Source: Margaritifera margaritifera
Taxonomy: Eukaryota; Mollusca; Bivalvia; Unionida; Margaritiferidae
Length of the DNA: 64,000 bases
Assembly: GCA_029931535.1 (NCBI GenBank)
Contig: JAQPZY010001659.1
Span: 3,602,001-3,666,000, forward strand
Direction of reading: 5' to 3'
The position numbers were made by a program, and so were the translations under genes. Below the pieces are notes generated by a model, which saw nothing but the letters and a program-made list of their open reading frames with translations, had not been told where the DNA came from and made no database searches. This document shows positions 25,511 through 36,364 of this stretch, in pieces (positions within the stretch are counted from its first letter, which is position 1; each line of letters begins with the position of its first letter).

Positions 25511-25807
25511 ACTATGAGATAAACAACTCTCCCTTTTTCATTAAATGACAATATACTGACTTATAGTAATGAATTATTATTGTAACATTTTCCATCAAAA
25601 TCTGAATCTGATTCATGTTCAAAATTTGCTGTTTTATTATAATGTGAAGAGAATACATATTATGGCAAAAAAATGCACTTGTTTTGTTTCAGTCCACTTA
25701 AAACAGATAAAATTAATGCAGATAAAAAAATCTACTGGTTTAAAAATCAATCTACTGATCAAAATTTGTAATTTAATAGCAGCAATACATACCCTATCAT
25801 TATTATA

Positions 25808-25949
25808 TAGCTTATTACTTTTTCGTGTCGAAAAATCTTGTCCGTTTGATGTGAAAAACATCCTCCCACTTAGAGTGGAGATTTTGTCAACAAGACACGT
25901 CACACCCGTGCACCTCTCCGCGCCTGCGCGAACATTCATCTTTTTCATG
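25808..25949 (+). repeat. DIRS left inverted terminal repeat
   Basis: 142 bases, matching the reverse complement of 32092-32233 with two mismatches by eye. The ORF at 25637-26017 across it is not a gene. Confidence 0.95.
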
Positions 25950-26179
25950 GACGCCATGGCTAATGGTTGTGTCGTGCGAATGTAACCAGAGAAAAATTTG
26001 TCTGCTGCGGTTTTCAACCACGTTTGGGTTCTCCTTTCAGCCTAAATTCATCTGGGTTACATTTGTCCATCTCGTCTTATGTGTCTTATGCTGCCCTACG
26101 TCAGTGTTCTAGAAAGAGTCTTTCTAGATTGCCACGTGTATTCCGTCCTTAGGGGTTAGGGTACACCATATATTTTTTC

Positions 26180-26861
26180 TTTTCAGAAGGAAGGGAGGAA
26201 TACAGTTTAGCTCATGGTAAGTCTTGTGTGTTCATTACAACGTAACATAGACAACCGGGATAGCGCCGCAATTAGCAGGTGCATAATTCTACCGATTAAA
26301 TATTTGATTAAATATTATGTTTGCTAATTGTATTTTTAGAATAACCACGCGTGACGCGTCGCATTGCTATTCTGTACTTTCTTGAGAACAATAAAGTTTG
26401 TCAAGAGAACTAGACTTCTAATCCTTGTTAACATGTATATGTATATTGTTTACCTTTAGACAAAATCCACTGTGGTGCATATAGACCGCTAAAGTATATG
26501 CAAACAGAGCGAGGTGAACTGGTGTGCATATAGCACGCGATATGTACAAAAAGGGCACATGTGGAAATAAAAGGTGAGTTTTACACGTTTTATTATTGTA
26601 TTATTTTATAAAACAATTGTTTACCTTTGAACATTTACTGGGGTGCATTTAGCACGCAGTGGATGCAAAGAGGTCAGATTAACTGGCGAGTTTTCACGTG
26701 TGGAAATAATACAATATTGTTATTATTATTATTATTGTTCTCCTTCGGATAAATTCTTTATTCAGGGAACAATTGGTTACCTTGTGCAAATATACTGACG
26801 GTATATAACACGTTTTATTATTGTATTATATTTCATTAAACATTTATTTCAGAATAGAACG
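26180..26861 (+). promoter_or_regulatory. DIRS leader with repeats and splice-like signals
   Basis: A leader module, TTTACCTTT...CTGGGGTGCATATAGCACGC, occurs in three imperfect copies starting about 26446, 26617 and 26771. TCATG|GTAAGT at about 26216 and TTTATTTCAG|A at about 26852, just before the gag ATG at 26862, look like a donor and acceptor for a leader intron. This is inference from sequence only. Confidence 0.4.
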
Positions 26862-29047
26862 ATGTCGGCAAAACAGTCTGTAGGAAAGTGTGGCCATAAG
26901 AAGGCCCCTTGGGATACACACCCAGACTGCCTCACATGTTCCAAGTGTAAGCGAAAGAATCGCTGCACCTTCTGCACTAAATGGACTAATGAAACCTGGA
27001 ATCTTGCTGATTCCAGGCGTACATATAGAGGGCTGAAGAAGATACTTAAATCCCCCTCATTGTCTGAATTTTCTGGTTTTTCTATTGCAGGTACTCAGGC
27101 AAAGGGAACGTACTGTAAGAAGACCACTATAGATCAGAAGAACATTCCGGGGCCCCAGGAGCCCCCCCCGGATATGGTTGAGGTCCCTCCTGTAGGAGGC
27201 AGTGAACGTTCCAAGAGTAGATCGCCTCTCACGGGAAGGGAGAAGACGAACATGAACAGTAGCGTGTTGCTGCCTTCCACCAGGAAGGAAGTACACTGCT
27301 TATCTCAGAGTACCACTCATCTCAAGGTAGCATGTCGCACCCTCCAGAGTGGGAGGAGTTGCACCGCACCAAACACTCCCAGAGTAGCGTGTCGCACCGC
27401 ACCCTGGGTAGTGATAAAGACAACTGGCATCTGATATGTCTTCTGACCGGTCACTGACCGGTGACTGGTCCGGTCACCGGTCAGTGTCTTCTGACCGGTC
27501 TGGTCATCGGGTGCCCGGTACCGGCCACCGGTCACAGGTCACTGGTCACCGGTTGAATCGGGTGACCGGTCTATGGTTGATAAGGAACCGGTGACCGGTT
27601 CGGTCACCGGGCATTGACCGGTGACTGGTCTGGTCAATGGGCATTGACCAGTAGAAATGACCGGTCAATGTATGATGACCGGTCAACGGTGACTTCGTCC
27701 CAGTGGCTGCTTACATCGTCACAGGCCGTCGGTCATCTCAAACCTTTCAAACCTTATACCGGTCATCACCCAAAGGCCTCATAGTGCGGAGATAGGGGAT
27801 CGGACCGAAAAATGACCCCATCTCCCAACTCTACCATCATACCTTGTACAGGATTGGGAGTCTGCCCACAGGTTTCAGACGAGGGAAGGGGATCGGATCG
27901 GGATCCCCCCTTTCCTATTATCCCAATGAATCCGTACGAGAGGTGGGGCTCAGAGTAGAGGCGATGCCGCGGCTCGTGTCCCGCCATCGCCTCCTCGTCA
28001 GGTGGCATTCACCAGCAAGGCGAAAGCATAGCATCATCCACGAAAGACAAGCGGTCTCGTCTTTATCCAGGAACATCTAGAGCACATAGACGAATTAGTA
28101 CGGGAAATGGCGTCATGTACACCTATGTCACTGTCTCAGAAGGACATAATGATGTCCAGCCGCTCTCCTGCTCGGAGTGTTCTAGATGATGATGCATTTA
28201 TCTACCCTCGTTAACTCCAGTGAGATCGAGGTAGAAACAGCTCTTTTGTCGCCTCCTATCAGTCCCACTAGTTCCTTTCCCTTAGATGATATGGAAGAGA
28301 TCTGGTCTTTTGATAACGCTGTAACTTGTGCCCAAAGCCATCTTGCGCACAGCCCAAGAAGATCCTTTCCAGTTTTAAAAAAAAAAAAGAAAGAAAAGAT
28401 CTCCGGGATCCAGCCACAACCAGATCTCCTGCTCCTTCTACATTCCTCAACGATTGAGGAAATGTCATAGAGGTTTTTCCACAGGCCAGCCTGTACTAGA
28501 TGGCATAGAGGATGGTCTGTCCTTCCCTCTACTTTGAGACCTTGGTCTCTGCCTCTAATGACTGGGTACATTCCCGAAGTGAAAACCCATTAAGAACCTC
28601 TCCAGTTGGATGCAGATATGTCTCAAGTGGGTATTATAATTGAAGCCTGGGCATGCCTTCATATTAAAATAATCAAGCCTTTGTGCAGAAAGGCCAGCTT
28701 CTGGTCACCATAGCTTCCCATGCAGACCTCTTCTCAGCTACTTCGTTTAGTATGCTGAAGGAGGCTGCTCTGAACCCAGCCGAATTACAATGCATGCTGG
28801 AAGCTGTAATCAAGACATCCCGGAATTCACTCTCTGTCGCAATGGTTTTATCAGTGGAACTTCTAACATCCACCATCACATTGTGCTGGACTCCTCAAAG
28901 GTCTTATTTAACCATAGGAAAGACCTTCTAAGGGCTGCTCCTTTGGAAGCCAAGAGCCTCTTCGGAGGACTGATCCCCACTGTGGCTTCACAAGATTTGA
29001 AGGATTATGAACATAGATCCTTCACAACTGCACCTGGCCCATCGTAA
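26862..29047 (+). pseudogene. DIRS gag-like ORF1, broken
   Basis: The first 190 residues (26862-27434) open with a Cys/His-rich segment: CGHKK, then CLTCSKCKRKNRCTFCTKW, then a WNLADSRRTYRG stretch. This arrangement is typical of the N-terminus of DIRS ORF1 proteins. The frame then collapses into an ACCGGT-rich block (27436-27770). Later gag-like frames (28186-28470, 28683-29047) are separated by stops and frameshifts. One at about 28900 reads LRAAPLEAKSLFGGLIP, which I associate with the C-terminal part of such gag proteins. The poly-A run near 28377 is one likely frameshift site. Confidence 0.7.
27436..27770 (+). repeat. ACCGGT-rich block in the DIRS element
   Basis: The palindromic hexamer ACCGGT occurs about 13 times in roughly 335 bases, mostly inside GACCGGTCA, GGTCACCGG or GGTGACCGG. 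Spacing is irregular and the block is GC-rich compared with everything around it. Confidence 0.9.
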
Positions 29048-29248
29048 TCGACCAGGAAGCACACTAAGGTGAATTGCCCCCAGGGGCCACCCACAAAATT
29101 TTAAAAAAGATGCAGCCCCAGTCCAATGCACAAGCCCAAATGAGACCTCCTCCTCCTGAGGAGGAACTTCCCCAACCCACCTTCCTTTCCCAAGGAAGGC
29201 ACTGTGGCGGGGGGGGGATGGCCCTAAGGACTTATACCCTCTCCTGCC

Positions 29249-30130
29249 GTGCATTCCTCTCCTAATGTCCCTGTAGGTGCTTGTCTAGGCCTCTTTTCAG
29301 AGGCTTGGTCAAGTAACTTGGATGATGGGTGTGTCCTTTCTATGGTAAGTGTGGGTTACCGGCTTCAGTTTCGGGGAACAACCTCCTCTATCAAGGACCC
29401 CGACGTTCTTTACAAGTCCAATTTGGGGAAAATTAAATGAAGAGGTGCACATCCTTTTACAGAAGGGGCAGTCAAGAGGTTCCTGAACGATCAGTCTCCT
29501 GCATTCTACTTCCAATTCTTCCTGATCATCAAGAAAAGTGGGAAATTGTGTATCATTTTCGATCTCCCCCAGTTAAACCGGTTGAAATACCTCCGGGTTT
29601 ACTTGGACCAAGAAGTCTTTCAATTCTGGGTTCTGTCATTCGGAATCGCTTCTGCACCCCAAGTCTTTACCCATGTTATGGGAGTTGTAGTGCCCTATCT
29701 CTGATTACTGGGAACCCTGATTCTCCAGTATTTTCACGAATAGCTGATCCATAATGTTCAGGTTCAGTCCCTCCATCAGGACCTGTTCCGTTGTTGGTTC
29801 ACAGTAACTCGGTTGGGTTTATTTTACCCGACCTTGAGAAGTCAGAACTCGTTCCATCTAAGTTTACGTAGGGATGAACTTCTTCGTGAACCAGAACTTA
29901 TTCCGGGTTCCACCGGATCACATAGATCGAATTCTGGCACTTCTAGAGGCGCTACGAGCAAGAACCTTGTTGTCTGCTTGCCTTTAACTATCCCTTTTAG
30001 TAACCTGAATGCCGCTGCAGATCTGGTTCCCTTAGGACGGCTCCATATGCGCCCTCTACAGTTTCTCCTTCTCACAAGGTGGAAACCACACAAGGATTCT
30101 CTATCAGCTCTGATTCCTCGAACAACCTAG
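29249..30130 (+). pseudogene. DIRS reverse transcriptase, internally deleted
   Basis: Scattered frames give recognisable RT parts: an N-terminal VGACLGLFSEAW, a fingers segment at about 29473-29584 ending FDLPQLNRL, and a segment at about 29632-29682, LSFGIASAPQVFTHVMG. Between the last two only about 16 residues remain, so the motif A region with the first catalytic Asp is missing. Where the family has its catalytic Asp pair (about 29728), this copy reads YFHE and then a stop. The enzyme cannot be active. Confidence 0.8.
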
Positions 30131-30455
30131 AAATGAAAGCTGTATTTCTAGCGTTGCAAGGGTGCATCGACAGAGTAAAGGGGTTGATCTGTCATGGTCT
30201 CCTCCGACAACACGCCCGTCGTAGCGTATCTCCGACATCAAGGAGGCACACATGCCCCTTCTCTTTCCGTGGAGGTCTGGAACCTCCTTCGCTGGGCCAC
30301 CTCGTAGAACATTTCCCTTCGAGTTCACCACATCCCAGGGAAGTAGAACGTTTTAGCGGACAGTCTGTCCAGGTCAGGCAAATCAGTTCTCATGGAATGG
30401 ACTCTTCACCGCGAAGTGACAGAATCCCTTTTTCTCACTATGGGGAAGGCCCCTT
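30131..30455 (+). pseudogene. DIRS RNase H remnant
   Basis: MVSSDNTPVVAYLRHQGG at 30194-30246 contains the RNase H Asp motif of DIRS elements. HHIPGK, a stop, then NVLADSLSRSG near 30320-30365 is the tether that follows it. At least one frameshift lies between this and the frame starting 30079. Confidence 0.75.
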
Positions 30456-31890
30456 GTGTACTTGTTTGCGACCAGGCTCAACAGCAGACTTCCCTTTTAC
30501 GTCTCTCCAATCCCGGACCAGAGAGCTTGGTCAGTGGACGCATTCAGCTTCCAGTGGGATCGTCTGTTCGCATACGCCTTCCCACCATTGCAACTACTAC
30601 CGCAAGTTCTGCAAAAAGTAAGAACTTCCACTGCCCGGATCATTCTCATAGCTCCATTATGGCCCCAACGATCTTTTAGACCTATTGATATTTCAACCCA
30701 GGTCTCTTTCTTACAGGAGGGATCTTCTGTCACAACACAGGGGCGCCCTCCTACGCAACAGCCCACACATTCTCCACCTTCACGCTTGGCTCATCTCAAG
30801 CGATCTATCCGCCAGAACAAGTTTTCGGGCCGGGTAGCCAGTTGCATCATTCAGGCCAGGACAGCTTCTACATCCAAGGCCTATGATGCCAGGTGGAGAA
30901 TCTTCTGTGATTGGTACAGTAGGAAACGTGTTGATCCCAGCTGTCCCATGGTAACTGCCATTGCTGATTTCCTTTTGTTCTTTTCGAGAACAAAAAAGGT
31001 TTTCAGTTTCAACTATCAAGGGCTATAGAGCCGCCATATCTAACACACTTAAATTTTCTCAGGGCTCGGAAATCGGTTCAGATCTGCACCTTGCTGATCT
31101 CATTCAGTATTTTGAGCTACAGAGACCTGTCTCCCGCTCTCTTACGCCCAGATGGAATCTATCATGTGTTTTATGGTCCTTAACCAAAACCCCCTATGAA
31201 CCATTGAATGAGGCTTCCTTTCAGGACCTCATACTCAAGACTGTGTTTTTATTCACTTGGCGTCTGCGAGAAGACGTAGCGAGATTCATACATTGTCTGT
31301 TGACACTGGCTGTCTCCGGTTTAATGGCAATTACGAATCCATTTCCCTCCTTTGTCAGCCAGGATTTTTAAAAAAAAAATTCAGTTACCTGCGGTAGCTC
31401 CATTACCTATAGAGATCCCCAGTCTCAGTCGAATCTGTGCTGGAGATGATCAAGATAGGCTTTGATGCCCAGTTAGGGCACTGCGTTTCTATCTAAATGC
31501 TTCAAAAGTGAAAAGAAAGGGCAGGAAACGTCTTTTCCTTCCCCTTAAGGGTTCCGTTGATATTTTGGCCTCCACTATTTCACGGTGGATTGTCACCACA
31601 ATTAAAAGAGCTTATCAGTCCCTTACTGATAGAGACCTCTCTTTTACGAAACTAAAAGCCCATGAGGTTCAAGCCGTCGCTGCCTCATGGGCCTATCTAA
31701 TCACTCTTCCTTAGAGGACATCATGAAGGCAGCATTTTGGCGATCCCATACTACCTTCTCTACCTCCGCTAATTGCGCAGGTATTCTCTCTTGGGACCCA
31801 TAGTTGCAACACAACATGTGGCCCAGAGGGACTCCAACAATTTGTAAAGTGGATCTCTCCCTCAAATGGTGAGTAATTTCCATTTTTCTC
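30456..31890 (+). pseudogene. DIRS tyrosine recombinase, broken
   Basis: The frame 30456-31028 starts in the RT/recombinase junction (LFATRLNSRLPFYVSPIPD; LIAPLWPQRSF) and enters the core-binding domain (DARWRIFCDWYSRKR; AIADFLLFFSRTKK). It continues after a frameshift at 30961-31371 (KGYRAAISNTLKFS; LKTVFLFTWRLRED). The catalytic C-terminus is at 31508-31750: KAHEVQAVAASWA at about 31655, then AFWRSHTTFST. The family pattern here is H-x-x-R; this copy has Gln (CAA) at the Arg place (31670-31672). The stretch that should carry the catalytic Tyr is disrupted. Confidence 0.8.
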
Positions 31891-31938
31891 TGTTTTTGAT
31901 CAGTTTAACATCAGCCTACCCGCCTAACTGACCAATTC

Positions 31939-32042
31939 AGCTATATAATAGTGATAGGGTAATGTATTGCTGCTATTAAAATGTAGTTTTTTTGGGGGGT
32001 AAAACTAATTTTAATTATGCAATACTTACCCATCACTATTAT
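31939..32042 (+). repeat. DIRS internal complementary region
   Basis: 31939-31980 is the near-perfect reverse complement of the left outer end (25772-25812, TAATAGCAGCAATACAT). 31995-32042 is the reverse complement of the right outer end (32234-32284, GGGTAAGTATTGCATAATTA). This bipartite region is what DIRS elements are thought to use to align both ends of a circular intermediate. Confidence 0.93.
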
Positions 32043-32091
32043 CAAATGCCCTCCTCCCACCCCGCTCTGATGTCCTGGCGTAGTTTCGTCT

Positions 32092-32233
32092 ATGAAAAAG
32101 ATGAATGTTCGCGCAGGCGCGGAGAGGTGCACGGGTGTGACGTGTCTTGTTGACAAAATCTCCACTCTAAGTGGGAGGATGTTTTTCACATCAAACGGAC
32201 GAGATTTTTCGACACAAAAAAGTAATAAGCTAT
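32092..32233 (-). repeat. DIRS right inverted terminal repeat
   Basis: Inverted partner of 25808-25949, with two mismatches in 142 bases by eye. Confidence 0.95.
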
Positions 32234-32875
32234 ATAATAGTGATGGGTAAGTATTGCATAATTAAAATTAGTTTTACCCCCCCCCCCCCCAAAAAAAAAA
32301 AAAAAAAATACATATCTACTGGTTTGAAATCCTGGTTCTGTCACATGTATGCCGCCCCCGCCCCCCCCCCCCCTTTCATTCCCATCATTCTGTGTGCATG
32401 TTGGGTTTGTTTATATGCATGACATCATAGGGACATCTGTCTATTGTATCATTACTTCCCTCAGTTTTTGTTGCTTTTCTTACATCTACCTACTTGTCTG
32501 CCAAAATACATGTTTAAGCAAACATTTAAGAAAACAAATTTAGATATATAGCACAAATAGGCATGAGGACATGGAGAATGAAAAACATGTAAATTAGGTA
32601 TAGTGTATAACAGTAATACTGCATTAAACAATCCAATTCATTTACAGAGACTGGCAAATTATATTGTATTGAGTACTTATCAGTAGTAGCTTGCATTCCA
32701 GTGCCCTTCACAAAAGCCTGTTATTAGAGCTGACATTGATAATGAGAGCATTTATCAGGAAATAAACACAGCAAGTACACCAATTTATCCATACTCTAAT
32801 GACCAGGTGCCTTGTTTAAAAATGGGAATTCATGTCATAAGTCTAGATAGTTGAAAGTGGAAGCTTATTTACTGC

Positions 32876-33290
32876 TTGGAGCACATATTTTTACAGTATG
32901 GCTTAAATTTCAGCAGGTACATAATAGAACAATTCGTAATACATTTGTGTAGCAAACCTCCAAATGCCTTTCATCAGATAAATCTATACCAAAATTCATT
33001 TTTATCAAAGTCTGTTGCTAAGTGGAATCTCCTTCCATTGGAAATTCTAAACAAGCCTTTGTTATACTCATTAAAATCACACTTAAACAGGAATCTGGAC
33101 AAGGTTCCAATCTATTACTATCAATATGAAAGATTAGCACAAATAGTATACACACGGCTTCAACTAGGTTGTAGTATATGTATTACACAACGATATTTTC
33201 AAGAACCATTTGTGATTTAGCAATAGGTGTTCATGTGGTGAACCAGAAGCTGCAAAGCATTTCTCTTAGACTGTACAAAATATCATACCA
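32876..33290 (+). pseudogene. LINE reverse-transcriptase C-terminal fragment
   Basis: The 114-residue frame reads YQNSFLSKSVAKWNLLPLEI, SLKSHLNRNL and YTRLQLGCSI, the C-terminal stretch of jockey/CR1-type non-LTR RT proteins. In another frame just downstream (33220-33260) CSCGEPEAAKHF supplies the Cys/His motif that normally closes such proteins. The copy is 5' truncated and frameshifted, and is not from the same piece as 45430-47540. Confidence 0.7.
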
Positions 33291-34386
33291 TCAGAAGCTG
33301 AACAATAGGAATTGTGCTCCATGATATAGATACAACTTCAAAATTAATGGGTAACCCATTGCAATCGATCAACAAGGAGATTTTTAAGGCGGTCCACAAG
33401 TATTTAATTGTAACCAAGAGATTTGTTTAATCACTACTTATGTCATTACACTGAGCTGTTATATATCTGATATGTATTTAGTTACTACATATATGCCACA
33501 TGAACTGAAGTTAAAAGTCCTTTACCTCTCCCCCACCCAAGCCCCACCCCTCCCTCAACACCAGCATCATCATTATTTTTTTTCTTCATTTTTGAGTCTC
33601 ATTTTTTGTCTTTAAAGTATGTAGTAACATGTTTCTGCTATAAATGATTATAAGTACTGTTTTATATTATTACAGTATTCTATGTACAGTTTTCTTTTGA
33701 TATCTTATTAAAATGTTGAATTTTCACAGGACCAGGCTGCATTGTAACCTGCATAGAATTAATTAGGGTATGGTATATAAATTGCCCTCATAGACAGAGC
33801 CTAATGGTGAATAATATGAAAGTTATAGAATGGTTTGGTTTAAATCTAAATAAGGGTTCAGATGCGATAAACTGCAATCATTACATGCAGATAGATATAT
33901 GTTACAACAGAGCCCTCGAAATGGTGAGTTTTTGCTTCCTGTATTAAATTATTTTGCTCAAAAGTCACATTATTTGAAAATCAGGATGTACATTTACTCA
34001 ACTAAATGTTAAAAAGTACTCATTTATGGTGAGTTTAATGACTTCATCAGCAGATTTACTGCACAGCCACCAATCTATCATGCATAGTGTAATGTTATGT
34101 TGATAAAATGGTGAGGGGGACATAGGTTTCAAGTTATGCATGAAAGAGATCATGAACGAAAATTACTCATTGGGCTTTCAAATTGAAACAGACATCACAG
34201 TTTACATGTCAAGTTTAAAAAATCAAATTTTTTAAAATTCTACCGATTCATCACAACCCTTCTGTTATCTTTGAAGAAAAAATCTAGACAGAGATTTAAA
34301 ACCAGTATTTGTTATGGAAGCCATATCTCATTGAATATGTATCGCATGTAACAAACCTGTATATACAACACCTGATCTCACATGCA
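33291..34386. other. No gene seen
   Basis: AT-rich sequence, with C-rich and T-rich tracts near 33520-33600. Confidence 0.4.
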
Positions 34387-34712
34387 TACCGTGTATATTT
34401 GCTTATAAGTCACATCCAACTGCAAACTGCACAGACGCAGATTTGCCATCACATCATGTGCCAGCTGATCAGGGTCTGTACAGTTTGTTATGACTAATCA
34501 GTAGAACAAGCAACTGATCTGATCTGCCAGTGTATTATGTAATGGCAGATCCAACTGCAAGCAAAATAGACCCTGACATGTCTATGTTGTTTGTTCTATT
34601 GATTACCCTTAACAAATTGAAAAAAACAAGAGCTGCTTGTGCATTATGCAATCACAGATCAGGGTCTATGCAGTTTGCAGTTAGATCTGAATTATCACAA
34701 GTATATACAGTA
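34387..34712. mobile_element. Double-hairpin MITE, rearranged composite copy
   Basis: The outer ends TACCGTGTATATTTGC and CAAGTATATACAGTA match the 221-base family, but the element is 326 bases. Stem blocks such as ATAGACCCTGA, GCAGATC and CTATGTTGTTTG appear in altered order and number, with added sequence around 34590-34640. Confidence 0.75.
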
Positions 34713-36089
34713 ACTGGAACGATTATTGTTGTACTTATTGGGTTTTTACTGTACTTTGTTTGAGCATACCATTTGTATGAACACATAAGTACTCATTCAA
34801 ATTAGGAATCCACTTGATCCATAATAATATTTATTTACATGGAATTCTCCATTTAAATCAACTATGGTTGTTCCAGCTGGTGGATATGGGGTATAGAGAC
34901 AAAAGAAACCTAGCTACATAAATTGAAACTTCACCATATTTGTATACATACCATTTGCAAACACATCTGTAAAAATGTATGAAATTATTGCATCTAGGCT
35001 ATTAATTAGGTCAATTTCTTTGTGATCTGGTAAGGAGACCTGGCGAGGCTGTTGATGAGTCACTGAACATGGCCTTGCTTGCAGTGACACATCATTTTCT
35101 GTATTAGTTAGAATTCTCAGAACTATTCAAACCAGGATTTAAAATCTTTACAATTAATTACATCTGGTGATGTGATAATCTTATCTGACATTACTACAGC
35201 TATGTTGTTCTTGTCACTGGTTCTCCACTTAATTCATTATCACCAAAAGACAATTTTAATGATAAAAATTACCTATACAACTTGCATTAAAACTAACATA
35301 AAACATTACACTTTGCTGAAACTAATTTTAAAGTCTTCATTATTTCAGTTGGCACTTGTCCAGGTCTATGCAAAGTTTCATGATGGTCAAATGTGCAATT
35401 TATCAAGTACATCATATTTTCACACAGTTCATGAGTGAATGTAATAATATATCGCTCATAAAATTTTATAAGACTGGTATCCATCATATCAGCTGTTTTG
35501 TAAGAGGATGAAATCACAATTCAAGCTTGTCATCAACTACTGCAATACTGTAGGTATTCTACTTATTTAATTGATCTTTACAAATAAACATGTAGTACAT
35601 GTACATATAATACAGAAACCTTTGTTTTACATTGCACGCAGTCATCTTTTGTTACCTGAAAGAGTTTTATATTTATAAGACCAAAAAAAACATTTTTACA
35701 AAGTTTGACACATTTGTTTAGAACTCATTAATATTATATATGTTGACGTTTGATTATTGAAATCAGCTTGGCCTAAATTCATGATGTGTCAATCAATCCT
35801 CGGCCACAATATTAAATAGCAGTGCATGAGTGATTTTCTGAATAAATTATTATATATGTACATGTATAGAGTTTAAGTTCAAATCAGCATAATCCTGGCT
35901 ATATAGTGCTGGTAAGTTTAGTTATCCCCAAAAAGGAATAGAAAACAAAGATAAAAGCACCCTAAAAAATTTAAACTGCTCAAAATACAGGACGTTGGTT
36001 TTTATATAAGCCACAATTGTTTAAAAAGGCCAAGACCCTTGCTGGAATATCATTGAAGGATGCATCCCAAGGCAAAAGGCTACCCCTAT
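34713..36089. other. No gene seen
   Basis: AT-rich, without a supported coding frame or repeat family. Confidence 0.4.
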
Positions 36090-36310
36090 TACCGTCTATA
36101 CTTGTGTATAAACCGATATCAACTGCAAACTGCATAGACCCAGATCTGCCGTCACATAATGCGCCAGCAGATATGGGTCTATGCAGTTTGTATGGACTAA
36201 TCAGTAGAACAAACAACATAGATCCTGATCTGCCCGCACATTATGTGACGGCAGATCAGGGTCTATGTTGTTTGAATTTGTACATGGCTTATACGCAAGT
36301 ACATACGGTA
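36090..36310. mobile_element. 221-base double-hairpin MITE, copy 4
   Basis: Ends TACCGTCTATACTTGTGTAT and GCAAGTACATACGGTA; exactly 221 bases with both hairpins as in copies 1 and 2. It ends 54 bases before the 59-base satellite. Confidence 0.93.
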
Positions 36311-36364
36311 GTTATCTTTTATGAGATACAGGAGGGTATATATCAGGCCTGTTCTATATCTGTG

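Larger units (their letters stand above)
25772..32308 (+). mobile_element. DIRS-group tyrosine-recombinase retrotransposon, defective
   Basis: The architecture is left inverted repeat (25808-25949), leader, gag-like frame, reverse transcriptase/RNase H, tyrosine recombinase, internal complementary region (31939-32042), right inverted repeat (32092-32233) and right extension. Inverted terminal repeats plus an internal region complementary to both outer ends are diagnostic for the DIRS group, as opposed to the split direct repeats of Ngaro/PAT. All coding parts carry frameshifts, stops or deletions. The outermost bases are approximate; the right end runs into poly-C and poly-A. Confidence 0.92.

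Noticed and set aside
25637..26017. Overlapping ORFs on both strands at 25.6-26.0 kb and a related one at 31.9-32.2 kb
   Set aside because: All cross the DIRS inverted terminal repeat, which explains the shared residues.
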